Below are positions 1 through 8,135 of a stretch of 28,691 nucleotides of DNA, piece by piece. Source of the stretch: Endozoicomonadaceae bacterium (GTDB taxonomy: Bacteria; Pseudomonadota; Gammaproteobacteria; Pseudomonadales; Endozoicomonadaceae); NCBI GenBank assembly GCA_015163815.1, contig JAAOIJ010000092.1, forward strand, positions 1-28,691, read 5' to 3'. A program made the translations under genes and the position numbers. The notes below the pieces were generated by a model. It was given only the letters and a program-made list of their open reading frames with translations, did not search any database and had not been told where the DNA came from. The number at the start of each line of letters is the position of its first letter. Positions within the stretch are counted from its first letter, which is position 1.

Positions 1-1
1 A

Positions 2-172
2 TCTCGTCAATATCTGCCAAAGAAAACAGAGTTTATAGGCATAGAAAATGATGAGATTTTAGCGATTCAAAAAGCACTCAATAATAGACCTAGAAAAGTG
101 TTAAACTATCGAACACCTAACGAAGTTATGCGAGGAATAGAAAAACCTTTAGGTGTTGCACTTCATGGTTGA
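2..172 (+). pseudogene. IS30-family transposase, C-terminal 56 codons (runs off the left edge)
   Basis: The open frame enters from the left edge and ends at TGA 170-172. It reads SRQYLPKKTEFIGIE... through ALNNRPRKVLNYRTPNEVM to GVALHG, which is the conserved tail of IS30-type DDE transposases (RQYLPK block followed by the NNRPRKxLxYxTPxEV block). It is nearly identical at DNA level to the reverse complement of 28265-28430, so it is a second copy of the same element. The frame is intact here, unlike the right-hand copy. The catalytic residues lie outside the window, so whether the full gene is functional cannot be judged. The element end is probably near 179, where similarity to the other copy stops. 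Confidence 0.85.
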
Positions 173-180
173 ATGGGCCC
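164..180 (+). repeat. IS30-type element terminal end (left copy)
   Basis: The stretch CATGGTTGAATGGGCC overlaps the transposase stop codon and matches, apart from one or two bases, the end of the right-hand copy (28258-28274 on the minus strand) and a solo copy at 20284-20301. Sequence after it differs among the three sites, so this is taken as the element boundary. The exact terminal base is inferred from where the similarity ends. Confidence 0.6.
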
Positions 181-469
181 ATGTAAATTAATATATAACA
201 CATTGAATGGCATAATATTTTTTATAAATATCAATTAATTACAAAAAATTTAAGCTACTTTTCATCCTATCTAAGAGAGTATTACTCTACAACAATAGAA
301 TGCTGGAAATAATATATTACCTTGTGTCGTTTTTTAAAAACAATCAAAACGCATCATGTTTGCCATACCTTTTTCATGGAAACAGATTTTCTTTATAAAA
401 TAATTTATGTGCTGTTCAGAAAGATAGGCAACGTCATCATTGAAAATAGCTATCATATGATCATGATTA
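173..469. other. Intergenic region between the IS30 end and pilY1
   Basis: About 300 AT-rich bases lie downstream of pilY1 (minus strand) and downstream of the IS end (plus strand). The only open frame I see is a 40-codon minus-strand ATG frame at 334-456 (MIAIFNDDVAYL...), with no recognisable motif. In Pseudomonas-type clusters pilY2 and pilE follow pilY1; no prepilin-like sequence is visible here. I see no convincing hairpin plus T-run terminator for the pilus operon. Confidence 0.5.
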
Positions 470-3400
470 TTATTTAATTTGCCTCCACGCCTGACGCCCG
501 TTTTGATTATTCTTTTGTAGATTATTTTTCAATTTTAAGTTAAAAATAATACCATTGGATGTATTTAAATACTGAATACTTTGATTTCCTGCAGATAACA
601 AAGAAGAAGATAAGATCAATCCATCAAACAATACACCAACAATTTTTTCATTATTTGAAGAAGAAGGTACTAAAGTTGTTTCACCATCAACAATAACTGC
701 TTGAGAAGAATCTTTTTGATCAAAAACACCATCTTGATTTAAATCAAAAACCACGTCATCAAACCCTACACCAGTATAAGCATCTAACCCTAATACCCAA
801 CTATAGCCTCCATTCCCGCAAGGTATATTATAAGGCGAAAAAGTAATACATTTTAATCGGCGACCGTTAACAATAGGTTGCTGCAATATACGCTCCCCTA
901 TCGCAGGGGCTAAAGGATTATTCATCAAGTATAATCGCCATCCTCTATATCTATCCCAATTCATGGTTTCATTTAGAGGAGCCGGTGGAATATGCCTAAC
1001 CACTGTTGTTTCAGTAGATCGAATTAATTCATCATTATCATTTCTACGACCTACGTGGATCGTATCTGGTGTATTCATATATCGTGATTGTAGTTGGTAA
1101 TCAAGAATCCATCCTTCAGCTTCTACATTATCTTCAATAGCACATAAATATTGTGGTGCTTGAAAAGTTGAGTATCTTTCATGTGCTAATAAATAACGAC
1201 CTGTACCAAATATAATTAAATTATTACCATTGAACAATTTGACAATATTGAGTTCTGCGCTAATTGGATTTTTAATGTCGCCTCTAAATAAAGGATAAGC
1301 AAGACCGTTACTATGGCGATAAGCAGAACGCCAATTATTAGGATTTTCATCATTACAATCAAATTTCCAAATATGACCTCTAACATCGGCAGCATAAATA
1401 TACTCTACTTCGCCTGTGATGTTATTACCAATGACCATTGGAGAACATAAACCATTACTTAGAATTTGCAAATGATCGCCACCAAAGGCTACAGACGGCA
1501 CACTAATAATTTTAATCGGCCTCCCTGTTAAGGCATTTAAAATAAACAGACGCGGTAAATTATCTGAACCTTCATTATCAATACTATTATAACCATTTCC
1601 AACGATCACTGCCCATTGATTATTTTTCATTTTTCCAATACTAGGTGCATGTAACTGATGCCCCATATTTTCATTTTTTGTCCACTCTTCTGCTCGTATT
1701 TTTGATTTATCACTAGCAGATAATTCCCATAAAACAGGATTACTTCCTTGTTTAATCGCTTCAGGATTGGTAATATCTAATGCCACTAAACCTTTCACGC
1801 CTACACCAAATCCTGTGACTAATATGGTTCGCCATTGTTGCCCATCATAAATATCTTGCACTTTAGGTTTAGCATCAAAAAAAGCATAATGCTTATACAG
1901 TGGTGATGCAAGTTGATGTAAAAAAGGAGCCATTTGAAAAGAAAGATAAGCAAAATACTCATCGCCTGTCAATGCATCAAAAGCATGCAACATACCATCG
2001 TTCGCTCCAACATACAATAAAGGTCTTCTATTTCGATGATGCTTTTTAAAAATCGAATAGTCTGCACTTACATATAATCTACTGTTTTGATCAGGATTCT
2101 TCACTAAAACTGGGCTAGAGTGAATAATATCACCTAATTTTTTAGACTTTCTACGAAATACAGTATTGGTTGCATATGTCATATTTCCACGTAAAAAATT
2201 GACAAAATGATTTAAATATTCATCATCTGATTGAAAGAAATATTTATTTTCTAATAAAATAGATCTCCAACTTTCCGGTAAATGATTTGAAAAAAATGAA
2301 CGACTACTAAAATGATTTAATGTATCTGAATAAGAAAATAAAATACTTCGAATGGCTTGATCAGATTGTACGTTTAATCTATCTTCTGCACTCCATAAAG
2401 GAGTTGGATTAATGGCTCCAGTCGATTGATTCACCGAATAAGCAAAAATATCACCACTCCAATCATAAGGATTAAATTGACATTGATATAAAATATTAGC
2501 TTTTTTCAAATTTGAACTATCTAATAAAATTGAGTTGCTGAGGCGTGTATCTTTTCTTTCAATTGATTCTGTTATTTTTTCAAAAGCTTCAAAAAAATTT
2601 TTGCTAATATCCAAAAATAACCCTCCACTATTAAAAGCGGCATGATGCAAATCATTGGCTTGTCTTATGCGTGCATCCGGTTGTCCAGCATGCCCCCATT
2701 CTACACTATTAGCTGATAAAGGGTTATTTAAGCTATCTACTGGCACGCCTAACTCATTTGTTTTGATTGAACTAAATAATCCAAAACCAAGCACTAACAT
2801 AGTTAAATGCTGATGCATTAAAGTTCCATCTGTATTTGTAGTATTATTTTCTAAATCAGGACGTAAATCAGTTATATAATAATAACGAGCTATATCTGCA
2901 ACGGTTGTTTCAACCCCGTCTTGATCAATATCTCCACTTGTAACATCATCTCCAGGTAGACTAGAAATAATCGAAGCCACATCACCATCTGTTGCTAGTA
3001 ATAGGTAATTATTTTGGCAAGAATAATAGATTGGTCCGTTCTGTGTCTCCGTAAAATAACTACCAATCTTATCAATTGTCTCGTGTAATAAGTAATTATT
3101 ATTTGTTTGCACAATAGGTGTTTGCTCTATTGCGCGAATAATATTTATATTATGATCATATAAATTAGAAGGTTGCATATCATAGGTTACAGCCGGTGCT
3201 TTTTTTAAAATTGACCCAAAATCGCTCACTTTAGCAAATGAGTAACGGTAATGTGGATATTTTTTAATTAATTCAAATAAAGTACTTTTTAATGCCAGTA
3301 AGCGTGTTCTATAAAACTGAAACCAAATGGCATAGTTTCTTTTCATGTTTGAAACAATGAATCGATCTGTGATGTCATACTGAAAGACATAATTAATTAA

Positions 3401-4195
3401 ACCGGTACTCGTAGCAGTTATAATGCTAAATTCAGCTGTATAACATTTCACTTTATTATCTTCAAATATATAAACATGATGCGTATCCCATAAATCGATA
3501 GTGCCATTGGCAATATTGGTTCTACTGTCTAAATAATTATCAGGGAACGATTCATTATAACCATGCGTGTCTTCACTAACAACATATAAACTACCATTTA
3601 ATGATATTCTTTCGCCTCCACTAAGCTCAATATTATCAAAATCATCGGGGCTTTCAATAGATGGCCATTTTTTATATTTTATTGTCGGATTGTAGTACAA
3701 TAAATTATGTTGACTTGAAAAAAAACGCCAGTCTGTTAATTGATTAAAGAATACATTTAAATCAGCTGGTTTGTAATTAATGGTTTCACCTGTATATAAT
3801 TGGCTGGCTTCTTCATAGACCGCATAATGATTTGTATCCGAAGAAGCAAAATTACTAGATAAAGCATGAATATAAGGGAAAGGTTGAAATATGTTATCTG
3901 TTCTTATTTTACTCAACATCAAACCAGTCCTGACATAGACTGGGCCAGTTCTTGACATAGGTAGGAAATAAGCAGGGGCACTCCAATGAGGAGCAGTTAA
4001 CACTTCATAATCCATCGTTTCTGTATCATCTAATAAAATCATCACATTTGGCCTAGCAACAATGGATAAATACAGTGGTGTTTGTGATAAAGGCAAAGAA
4101 TCTGGATTCATAAATCCAAAACTAGCATACGATATCAAACTAACCCAAAATAACACGACAACTCTTAAGTATAAATCGCATTGATTTGCCAACAT
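470..4195 (-). CDS. pilY1: PilY1/PilC-type type IV pilus tip adhesin and assembly protein
   Basis: The product (1241 aa from the chosen start) belongs to the PilY1/PilC family, which sits at the pilus tip, primes assembly with minor pilins and mediates adhesion. A Sec signal peptide covers about residues 1-27. The N-terminal half has a von Willebrand-A-like start (VMILLDDTETM, a MIDAS-like DxTxT at 56-60). The C-terminal half is the PilC beta-propeller domain, with LLYVGANDGMLHAFDALTG as its hallmark. Two Asp-rich EF-hand-like loops are present: DIDQDG near 420 and DLNQDGVFD at 1151-1159. I chose ATG 4195 because GGAG lies 7 nt upstream and the signal peptide follows; longer frames reach into pilX. 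It starts 19 nt after the pilX stop and is the last gene of the operon. Confidence 0.93.
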   Translation of the reverse strand: MLANQCDLYLRVVVLFWVSLISYASFGFMNPDSLPLSQTPLYLSIVARPNVMILLDDTETMDYEVLTAPHWSAPAYFLPMSRTGPVYVRTGLMLSKIRTDNIFQPFPYIHALSSNFASSDTNHYAVYEEASQLYTGETINYKPADLNVFFNQLTDWRFFSSQHNLLYYNPTIKYKKWPSIESPDDFDNIELSGGERISLNGSLYVVSEDTHGYNESFPDNYLDSRTNIANGTIDLWDTHHVYIFEDNKVKCYTAEFSIITATSTGLINYVFQYDITDRFIVSNMKRNYAIWFQFYRTRLLALKSTLFELIKKYPHYRYSFAKVSDFGSILKKAPAVTYDMQPSNLYDHNINIIRAIEQTPIVQTNNNYLLHETIDKIGSYFTETQNGPIYYSCQNNYLLLATDGDVASIISSLPGDDVTSGDIDQDGVETTVADIARYYYITDLRPDLENNTTNTDGTLMHQHLTMLVLGFGLFSSIKTNELGVPVDSLNNPLSANSVEWGHAGQPDARIRQANDLHHAAFNSGGLFLDISKNFFEAFEKITESIERKDTRLSNSILLDSSNLKKANILYQCQFNPYDWSGDIFAYSVNQSTGAINPTPLWSAEDRLNVQSDQAIRSILFSYSDTLNHFSSRSFFSNHLPESWRSILLENKYFFQSDDEYLNHFVNFLRGNMTYATNTVFRRKSKKLGDIIHSSPVLVKNPDQNSRLYVSADYSIFKKHHRNRRPLLYVGANDGMLHAFDALTGDEYFAYLSFQMAPFLHQLASPLYKHYAFFDAKPKVQDIYDGQQWRTILVTGFGVGVKGLVALDITNPEAIKQGSNPVLWELSASDKSKIRAEEWTKNENMGHQLHAPSIGKMKNNQWAVIVGNGYNSIDNEGSDNLPRLFILNALTGRPIKIISVPSVAFGGDHLQILSNGLCSPMVIGNNITGEVEYIYAADVRGHIWKFDCNDENPNNWRSAYRHSNGLAYPLFRGDIKNPISAELNIVKLFNGNNLIIFGTGRYLLAHERYSTFQAPQYLCAIEDNVEAEGWILDYQLQSRYMNTPDTIHVGRRNDNDELIRSTETTVVRHIPPAPLNETMNWDRYRGWRLYLMNNPLAPAIGERILQQPIVNGRRLKCITFSPYNIPCGNGGYSWVLGLDAYTGVGFDDVVFDLNQDGVFDQKDSSQAVIVDGETTLVPSSSNNEKIVGVLFDGLILSSSLLSAGNQSIQYLNTSNGIIFNLKLKNNLQKNNQNGRQAWRQIK

Positions 4196-4214
4196 ATTAG
4201 AACTCCAAAAAAAA

Positions 4215-4787
4215 CTAATAAATATACTCTTTTTTATAAAGGGTCTGAATAATAGATTCAGATAAAGCATCTGGCAATAAGGCAGAATCACCATAATTTT
4301 GAATAATATATCTATTGTTATGACTTAAACCACGAGATGTAATACGATAATTCCATAATTCAGTATCAGAAGAAATAGATAAATTTAAGAAAGTTGTTTC
4401 ATTATAATAGATTTCTATCACGACTTGAGCTGCAGGAAATGCGGCGTATACAGGCACCGATATCCAAAAAGAAGCATCAGAATAATCATGATGAACTAAA
4501 GGAACTAAATGATCTAAAGATATATTGAGTGGCATTAATAATTCGACCAGATGATTGGGAGAAGTTGCTTCAGAAATCAAATTTTCAACAATTTGAATAC
4601 CAACTTCAGCATTGTAAAATGACTCTTGTTTTTCAGTCGCCATATGATTCAATTGCATTAAAAAAGAATGTCGTTGAAATTGTAAAACCAATGTTGTTGT
4701 GACAATTAATAAAAAAATAAAAGTGATAGGTAATGCGACACCATATTGGTGGTGCATAGGTTTGATTATTTTGAAAGTAAATATCAT
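4215..4787 (-). CDS. pilX: Minor pilin PilX
   Basis: This 190-aa minor pilin of the type IVa pilus forms the tip complex with PilV, PilW and PilY1. It has a short leader ending in QYG, then VALPITFIFLLIVTTTLVLQF, a hydrophobic helix of the kind that follows a prepilin peptidase site. The usual Glu at +5 is absent. That is tolerated in PilX-like minor pilins, but makes family assignment rest mainly on position and the PilX-like helix plus FYNAEVGIQIVENLI. Start 4787 overlaps the pilW stop as ATGA, suggesting translational coupling; an internal ATG at 4757 would give a more typical 6-residue leader. The mature part is poorly conserved, as usual in this family. Confidence 0.82.
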   Translation of the reverse strand: MIFTFKIIKPMHHQYGVALPITFIFLLIVTTTLVLQFQRHSFLMQLNHMATEKQESFYNAEVGIQIVENLISEATSPNHLVELLMPLNISLDHLVPLVHHDYSDASFWISVPVYAAFPAAQVVIEIYYNETTFLNLSISSDTELWNYRITSRGLSHNNRYIIQNYGDSALLPDALSESIIQTLYKKEYIY

Positions 4788-5797
4788 AAGTTAAATATAT
4801 TTCTAAAAGTATTGATCAGTAAAAATGATAATCCAAAACGATTGGATAAAATATCACGATAATTTAAAAACTGAGATTGGCGTGCCAGATCAGTTGCTAT
4901 ATTTTGATAATCAGACATCAATGTAACGCTAAGGGCACTATCAATAAATACAGAACGATGATCTTCATCATCGTTCCCTAAAGTTCTAAAGGTACTCATC
5001 TCCAGATTAAAAGCATTGATACTATTGTCAGCACTATCATTCAGTCTAGCGACCTCTTGTTTATTCGTAAACAGACCTTCTATATTCATAATTTGTGAAT
5101 ACATTTTCGTCACACTATCTATATCTTTTTGCTCTACTGTATATAATATAGGACGTGAGATTAATACTTCAATAGGTCCATGCATAGCATTCAATGCTGT
5201 TGTTGCTAAAAAATTCGATATCTCGATTTGAGCACTGGTTTTATTGATACGAGTCGGTTTCACTAAAATAGTGGACTGGCAACTTGAAATAAGCAATAAT
5301 CTCAAATCTAAATCATCTCTTAAAAAAATAGGGCTATCCAAATTAATCTGTAAAATAGAACGCTCTTCAGTTACATTCGTATCATGTGATAAAACATAAC
5401 TCACATCAGGTTCAATAGACCAAGCATAGAATATCTCTTTTCTTTCAAAAAAAACATCAGGAGAATATACCTCATCATGCTTCTGTATAGGTATATTAGG
5501 AGTCATGTTATACAGTTGATAGTCATTAGGAATGGTAGAGCCTATGATGACTTGTTGATTTTTTCCTGAACATCCTTTATAGCCTGCCATTCGAATATCA
5601 TAAGATAATATTTCAGATATTTGATATTTATTGTTGTATAGATCCATTGCTTTTTGCGTAATTTCTTTATTTTTATACACAACTGATAAATTTTGCAACA
5701 TAATATATAATAATGAAACACTCAAAGCCATTGAAATCATCATTTCAATCAACAAAAGCCCTATTTGCTTCTGATGTGCTTTAGCGTGTCGATTCAT
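4784..5797 (-). CDS. pilW: Minor pilin PilW
   Basis: This prepilin-like protein (about 337 aa) is of the PilW family and part of the type IV pilus priming and tip complex. The leader ends in KQIG, followed by LLLIEMMISMALSVSLLYIML, giving Leu at +1 (more often Phe or Met) and Glu at +5. The segment SEILSYDIRMAGYKGCSG is the characteristic PilW block (DIRxAGYxGC), which includes the first cysteine of the family. I chose ATG 5797 because the frame can otherwise only begin at a TTG directly before it; a weak GGTGA lies upstream. It ends in an ATGA overlap with pilX and begins 19 nt after the pilV stop. Confidence 0.88.
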   Translation of the reverse strand: MNRHAKAHQKQIGLLLIEMMISMALSVSLLYIMLQNLSVVYKNKEITQKAMDLYNNKYQISEILSYDIRMAGYKGCSGKNQQVIIGSTIPNDYQLYNMTPNIPIQKHDEVYSPDVFFERKEIFYAWSIEPDVSYVLSHDTNVTEERSILQINLDSPIFLRDDLDLRLLLISSCQSTILVKPTRINKTSAQIEISNFLATTALNAMHGPIEVLISRPILYTVEQKDIDSVTKMYSQIMNIEGLFTNKQEVARLNDSADNSINAFNLEMSTFRTLGNDDEDHRSVFIDSALSVTLMSDYQNIATDLARQSQFLNYRDILSNRFGLSFLLINTFRNIFNL

Positions 5798-5815
5798 CAA
5801 GTTTTTTTCACCATG

Positions 5816-6448
5816 TTAAGGTACAAAAATTTGGATATGACTTGCTGTCGTATGTGGATTTTTTGTTAATTTCAATGGTTCTAATAAAGCATGATTATCC
5901 AACGAATTACCGGCTAATAAATGCCGGACAGGCCCTAATGATACTCCGACATCTCGAGTCCATTGAATCGCTGGATTATTACTCCAGATAATATGTATTG
6001 TATAAATATTACCAGTTTGCGTACAACGCGATAAAATTTCATCTTGTAATATTAAATCATACACATCAGAATGCTCTAATTTTTCAGTACTACGACAAAC
6101 CAAACCTAAACCATGCGGTAAAGCCATCCCTATCGAATAATTCCATCTAAAAATTTGATTTTTTACTTTTTCTTCTGGTGTACAGTCATTCTCATTACAT
6201 GCTTTTCTTGCAGGATCAGGATTATCATATACACTAGGATCAATATTAAATTGTTTATTATGCAATATCGTTTCAGCCATATTTCTAGCTAAATCAATAG
6301 CTTGAGAATGATACTCCACATAAATACTTTGACGTTTTATTAAAAACTGAACAGATAAAAAACCTAAAGCCGTCACTGTAAAAATAAATAATGCTAATAA
6401 ATTATCAATTAAACCAAAACCTAGCTCATTAGACTGCATTCGCATCAT
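5816..6448 (-). CDS. pilV: Minor pilin PilV
   Basis: This prepilin-like protein (about 210 aa) is of the PilV family. After a short leader (MMRMQSNELG), FGLIDNLLALFIFTVTALGFL fits the PilV pattern GFxLIExLVALxxxxxxxLG, except that Asp replaces Glu at +5. A conserved PilV-type block follows (ARNMAETIL). ATG 6448 is chosen because it forms an ATGA overlap with the stop of the upstream fimT/fimU gene and is preceded by GGAGG at a 10-nt spacing; TTG 6454 is possible. Family knowledge places it with PilW, PilX and PilY1 in the tip complex. Confidence 0.87.
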   Translation of the reverse strand: MMRMQSNELGFGLIDNLLALFIFTVTALGFLSVQFLIKRQSIYVEYHSQAIDLARNMAETILHNKQFNIDPSVYDNPDPARKACNENDCTPEEKVKNQIFRWNYSIGMALPHGLGLVCRSTEKLEHSDVYDLILQDEILSRCTQTGNIYTIHIIWSNNPAIQWTRDVGVSLGPVRHLLAGNSLDNHALLEPLKLTKNPHTTASHIQIFVP

Positions 6449-6975
6449 GAACAATCAACCTCCACTCCTTGCCGAAGGATTATGTCACCAAAGATCACGT
6501 GAACAGATTTAGCATATTGTGCATTTAAATGGTTTAATGATGAGCAAAAATTGATTTTAACATTCGGTGAATTCATACCATTTGGATTAAAAGTAATTGC
6601 ATTCACGCTATTGGTAGAAAAAGTGGTTTGAATACTATAGAGTGGTTTTAATATAAAGCGTTTCACAGGAACAACAAATGATATATCCGACTGAAAAGCC
6701 AATTGCCAGCCATTGTCCCAATCTGAATTTGAACCACACGTCATGTCATTAGGATTTAGAGCACACACTGAGATGCGTGTTTTTTTTAAAATCGCTGTTA
6801 TTTTTGCCATTTTCAAAAAACCAATGAGTGACTCAGCTCGATCTTCAAGGCCTAATATCACACGTCGGTTTTCCATGATAGGCAAAACCCAGGAAAATAA
6901 AATTGCTGAGATCGCCACGACACACATTAACTCCAATAAAGTAAACCCTTTACAGAATATAGTATTATCTCTCAT
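6445..6975 (-). CDS. fimT: FimT/FimU-type minor pilin (GspH domain)
   Basis: This is the first gene of the minor-pilin run (176 aa). It has a textbook class III leader, MRDNTIFCKG, then FTLLELMCVVAISAILFSWVLP with Glu at +5. A GspH/FimT C-terminal domain follows, containing a Cys-rich patch ending in CS. It corresponds to FimU or FimT of Pseudomonas; sequence alone does not let me separate the two. The start ATG has an AGGACT ribosome site about 9 nt upstream, and only 15 bases separate it from the fkpB stop. It may therefore be transcribed together with lspA-fkpB. Confidence 0.83.
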   Translation of the reverse strand: MRDNTIFCKGFTLLELMCVVAISAILFSWVLPIMENRRVILGLEDRAESLIGFLKMAKITAILKKTRISVCALNPNDMTCGSNSDWDNGWQLAFQSDISFVVPVKRFILKPLYSIQTTFSTNSVNAITFNPNGMNSPNVKINFCSSLNHLNAQYAKSVHVIFGDIILRQGVEVDCS

Positions 6976-6990
6976 GAACAGTTGAGTCCT

Positions 6991-7464
6991 TCAATGAGTC
7001 AGCATGATATCCTTAATTTCAGGTAATGCATTACGATTTCCTGGTCTTATCTTGAGAATAAACACTTTAAAATATAATATACGGCCTGCTAAAGGATGAT
7101 TAAAATCAACGGTCACGATTGTATCTGAAATATTTTGAACAACCCCTAATATTTCTTCATGATTTGCAGTATCGAAAGCTACGACTAAACCAATTTTTAA
7201 ATCAACTGATTTAAATAACGCCATAGATAGCCTTTTAATATTATTTTCTTGTTTTTCTCCAAACCCTTGTTCAGGTGATAATGTAAATGTTTTTTCTTGA
7301 TTGACGAGTACGTTTTGCATAAGTTTTTCAAAACGTGCTGGCATTTGGCCTGAACCAATCATTAATTCAACAGGTTCACCTTCAAAGGTGCTATCTACAC
7401 ATGACTCATTTGATTGATCGCAAGAAAGCGAGAAATGCAATAAAACTTGATCGCCTTTTTTCAT
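6991..7464 (-). CDS. fkpB: FKBP-type peptidyl-prolyl isomerase, SlpA/FkpB type
   Basis: This short FKBP-fold isomerase (about 157 aa) begins KKGDQVLLHFSL and carries GEPVELMIGSGQMPARFEKLM, PEQGFGEK, and a late VDFNHPLAG block. These are the FKBP domain with the inserted-flap loop typical of SlpA/FkpB. It catalyses cis-trans isomerisation of prolyl bonds in the cytoplasm. The longer open frame starts at a TTG next to a tandem repeat; ATG 7464 matches the family start and has GAG upstream. It follows lspA, as in most gammaproteobacteria. The usual next gene ispH is absent and the pilus cluster follows immediately. Confidence 0.92.
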   Translation of the reverse strand: MKKGDQVLLHFSLSCDQSNESCVDSTFEGEPVELMIGSGQMPARFEKLMQNVLVNQEKTFTLSPEQGFGEKQENNIKRLSMALFKSVDLKIGLVVAFDTANHEEILGVVQNISDTIVTVDFNHPLAGRILYFKVFILKIRPGNRNALPEIKDIMLTH

Positions 7465-7490
7465 AAATAGAATCTCATTTTCACAACACA

Positions 7491-7546
7491 ATCAATAATC
7501 AATAATCAATAATCAATAATCAATAATCAATAATCAATAATCAATA
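7491..7546. repeat. Heptamer tandem repeat, 8 perfect units of ATCAATA
   Basis: Eight uninterrupted copies of the 7-base unit ATCAATA fill 7491-7546, between the lspA stop and the fkpB start (27 nt before the fkpB start codon). On the transcribed strand the unit reads TATTGAT. Copy number of such perfect short repeats commonly varies by slippage; because the unit is not in a coding region, change would alter only the spacing or leader of fkpB. Confidence 0.95.
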
Positions 7547-7573
7547 AGAATCGTGTGATTTTTTATCATAACA

Positions 7574-8059
7574 TTATTTTGATAAAAATATACTACGACT
7601 TGCTAATAAAAGAGCGCCTATTGTAATTGAAATGTCAGCGACATTAAAAATTGGAAAATATACAGACTGGTAATGCAGTGCAATAAAATCGATGACGTAC
7701 CCATACATCAGTCGATCTAATAAATTACCCACAGCACCGCCTAATAATAACATAATAGCCATTGCTTTAAATCGATCGGAAACTGAAAATTTCAGCCAAA
7801 CGATTAAAATAAAACTCATTATAATAGCCAATATACTTAAGAATGGGCGCTGCCAACCAGAAGCTTGGCTTAAAAAACTAAAAGCTGCACCTGAATTATA
7901 GGCTATTTTTATGTCTAACCAAGAGGTTAAATGTACTCCAGTTGAATATAATGCATGATGATCTAATATCCATATTTTTGTTTGTTGATCTAGTAAAATA
8001 ATGAGTAAACTGAAACAAAACCAACCAAAAAAACAAGAACAATGTTGCTTTACCATCAT
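7574..8059 (-). CDS. lspA: Lipoprotein signal peptidase
   Basis: This is signal peptidase II (about 161 aa), which cleaves diacylglyceryl-modified prolipoproteins in the inner membrane. It has four hydrophobic segments, the FSLLIILLDQQTKIWI helix, YNSGAAFSFL, GGAVGNLLDRLMYGYVIDFI, and FNVADISITIG. The two catalytic Asp residues are those in VIDF and NVAD. The residue after the second Asp is Ile where Ser is common. Start 8059 is preferred because GAGAG lies 5-6 nt upstream; ATG 8071 adds MREK but has no ribosome site. The likely clients in this window are the BamB and PilF lipoproteins. Confidence 0.95.
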   Translation of the reverse strand: MMVKQHCSCFFGWFCFSLLIILLDQQTKIWILDHHALYSTGVHLTSWLDIKIAYNSGAAFSFLSQASGWQRPFLSILAIIMSFILIVWLKFSVSDRFKAMAIMLLLGGAVGNLLDRLMYGYVIDFIALHYQSVYFPIFNVADISITIGALLLASRSIFLSK

Positions 8060-8135
8060 TTTTTCTCTCATACTAAAAATATTGACTGTATCAATATAGT
8101 TTTCATTAAACTATCGATCATCTGATTTAATATGT

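Noticed and set aside
5016..5231. Plus-strand 71-codon open frame inside pilW
   Set aside because: It is the antisense shadow of pilW, which has clear family motifs in its own frame.
7491..7546. Heptamer repeats as a CRISPR array or iteron origin
   Set aside because: The units are contiguous with no spacers, so not CRISPR. No replication gene is near, so an iteron origin is not supported.
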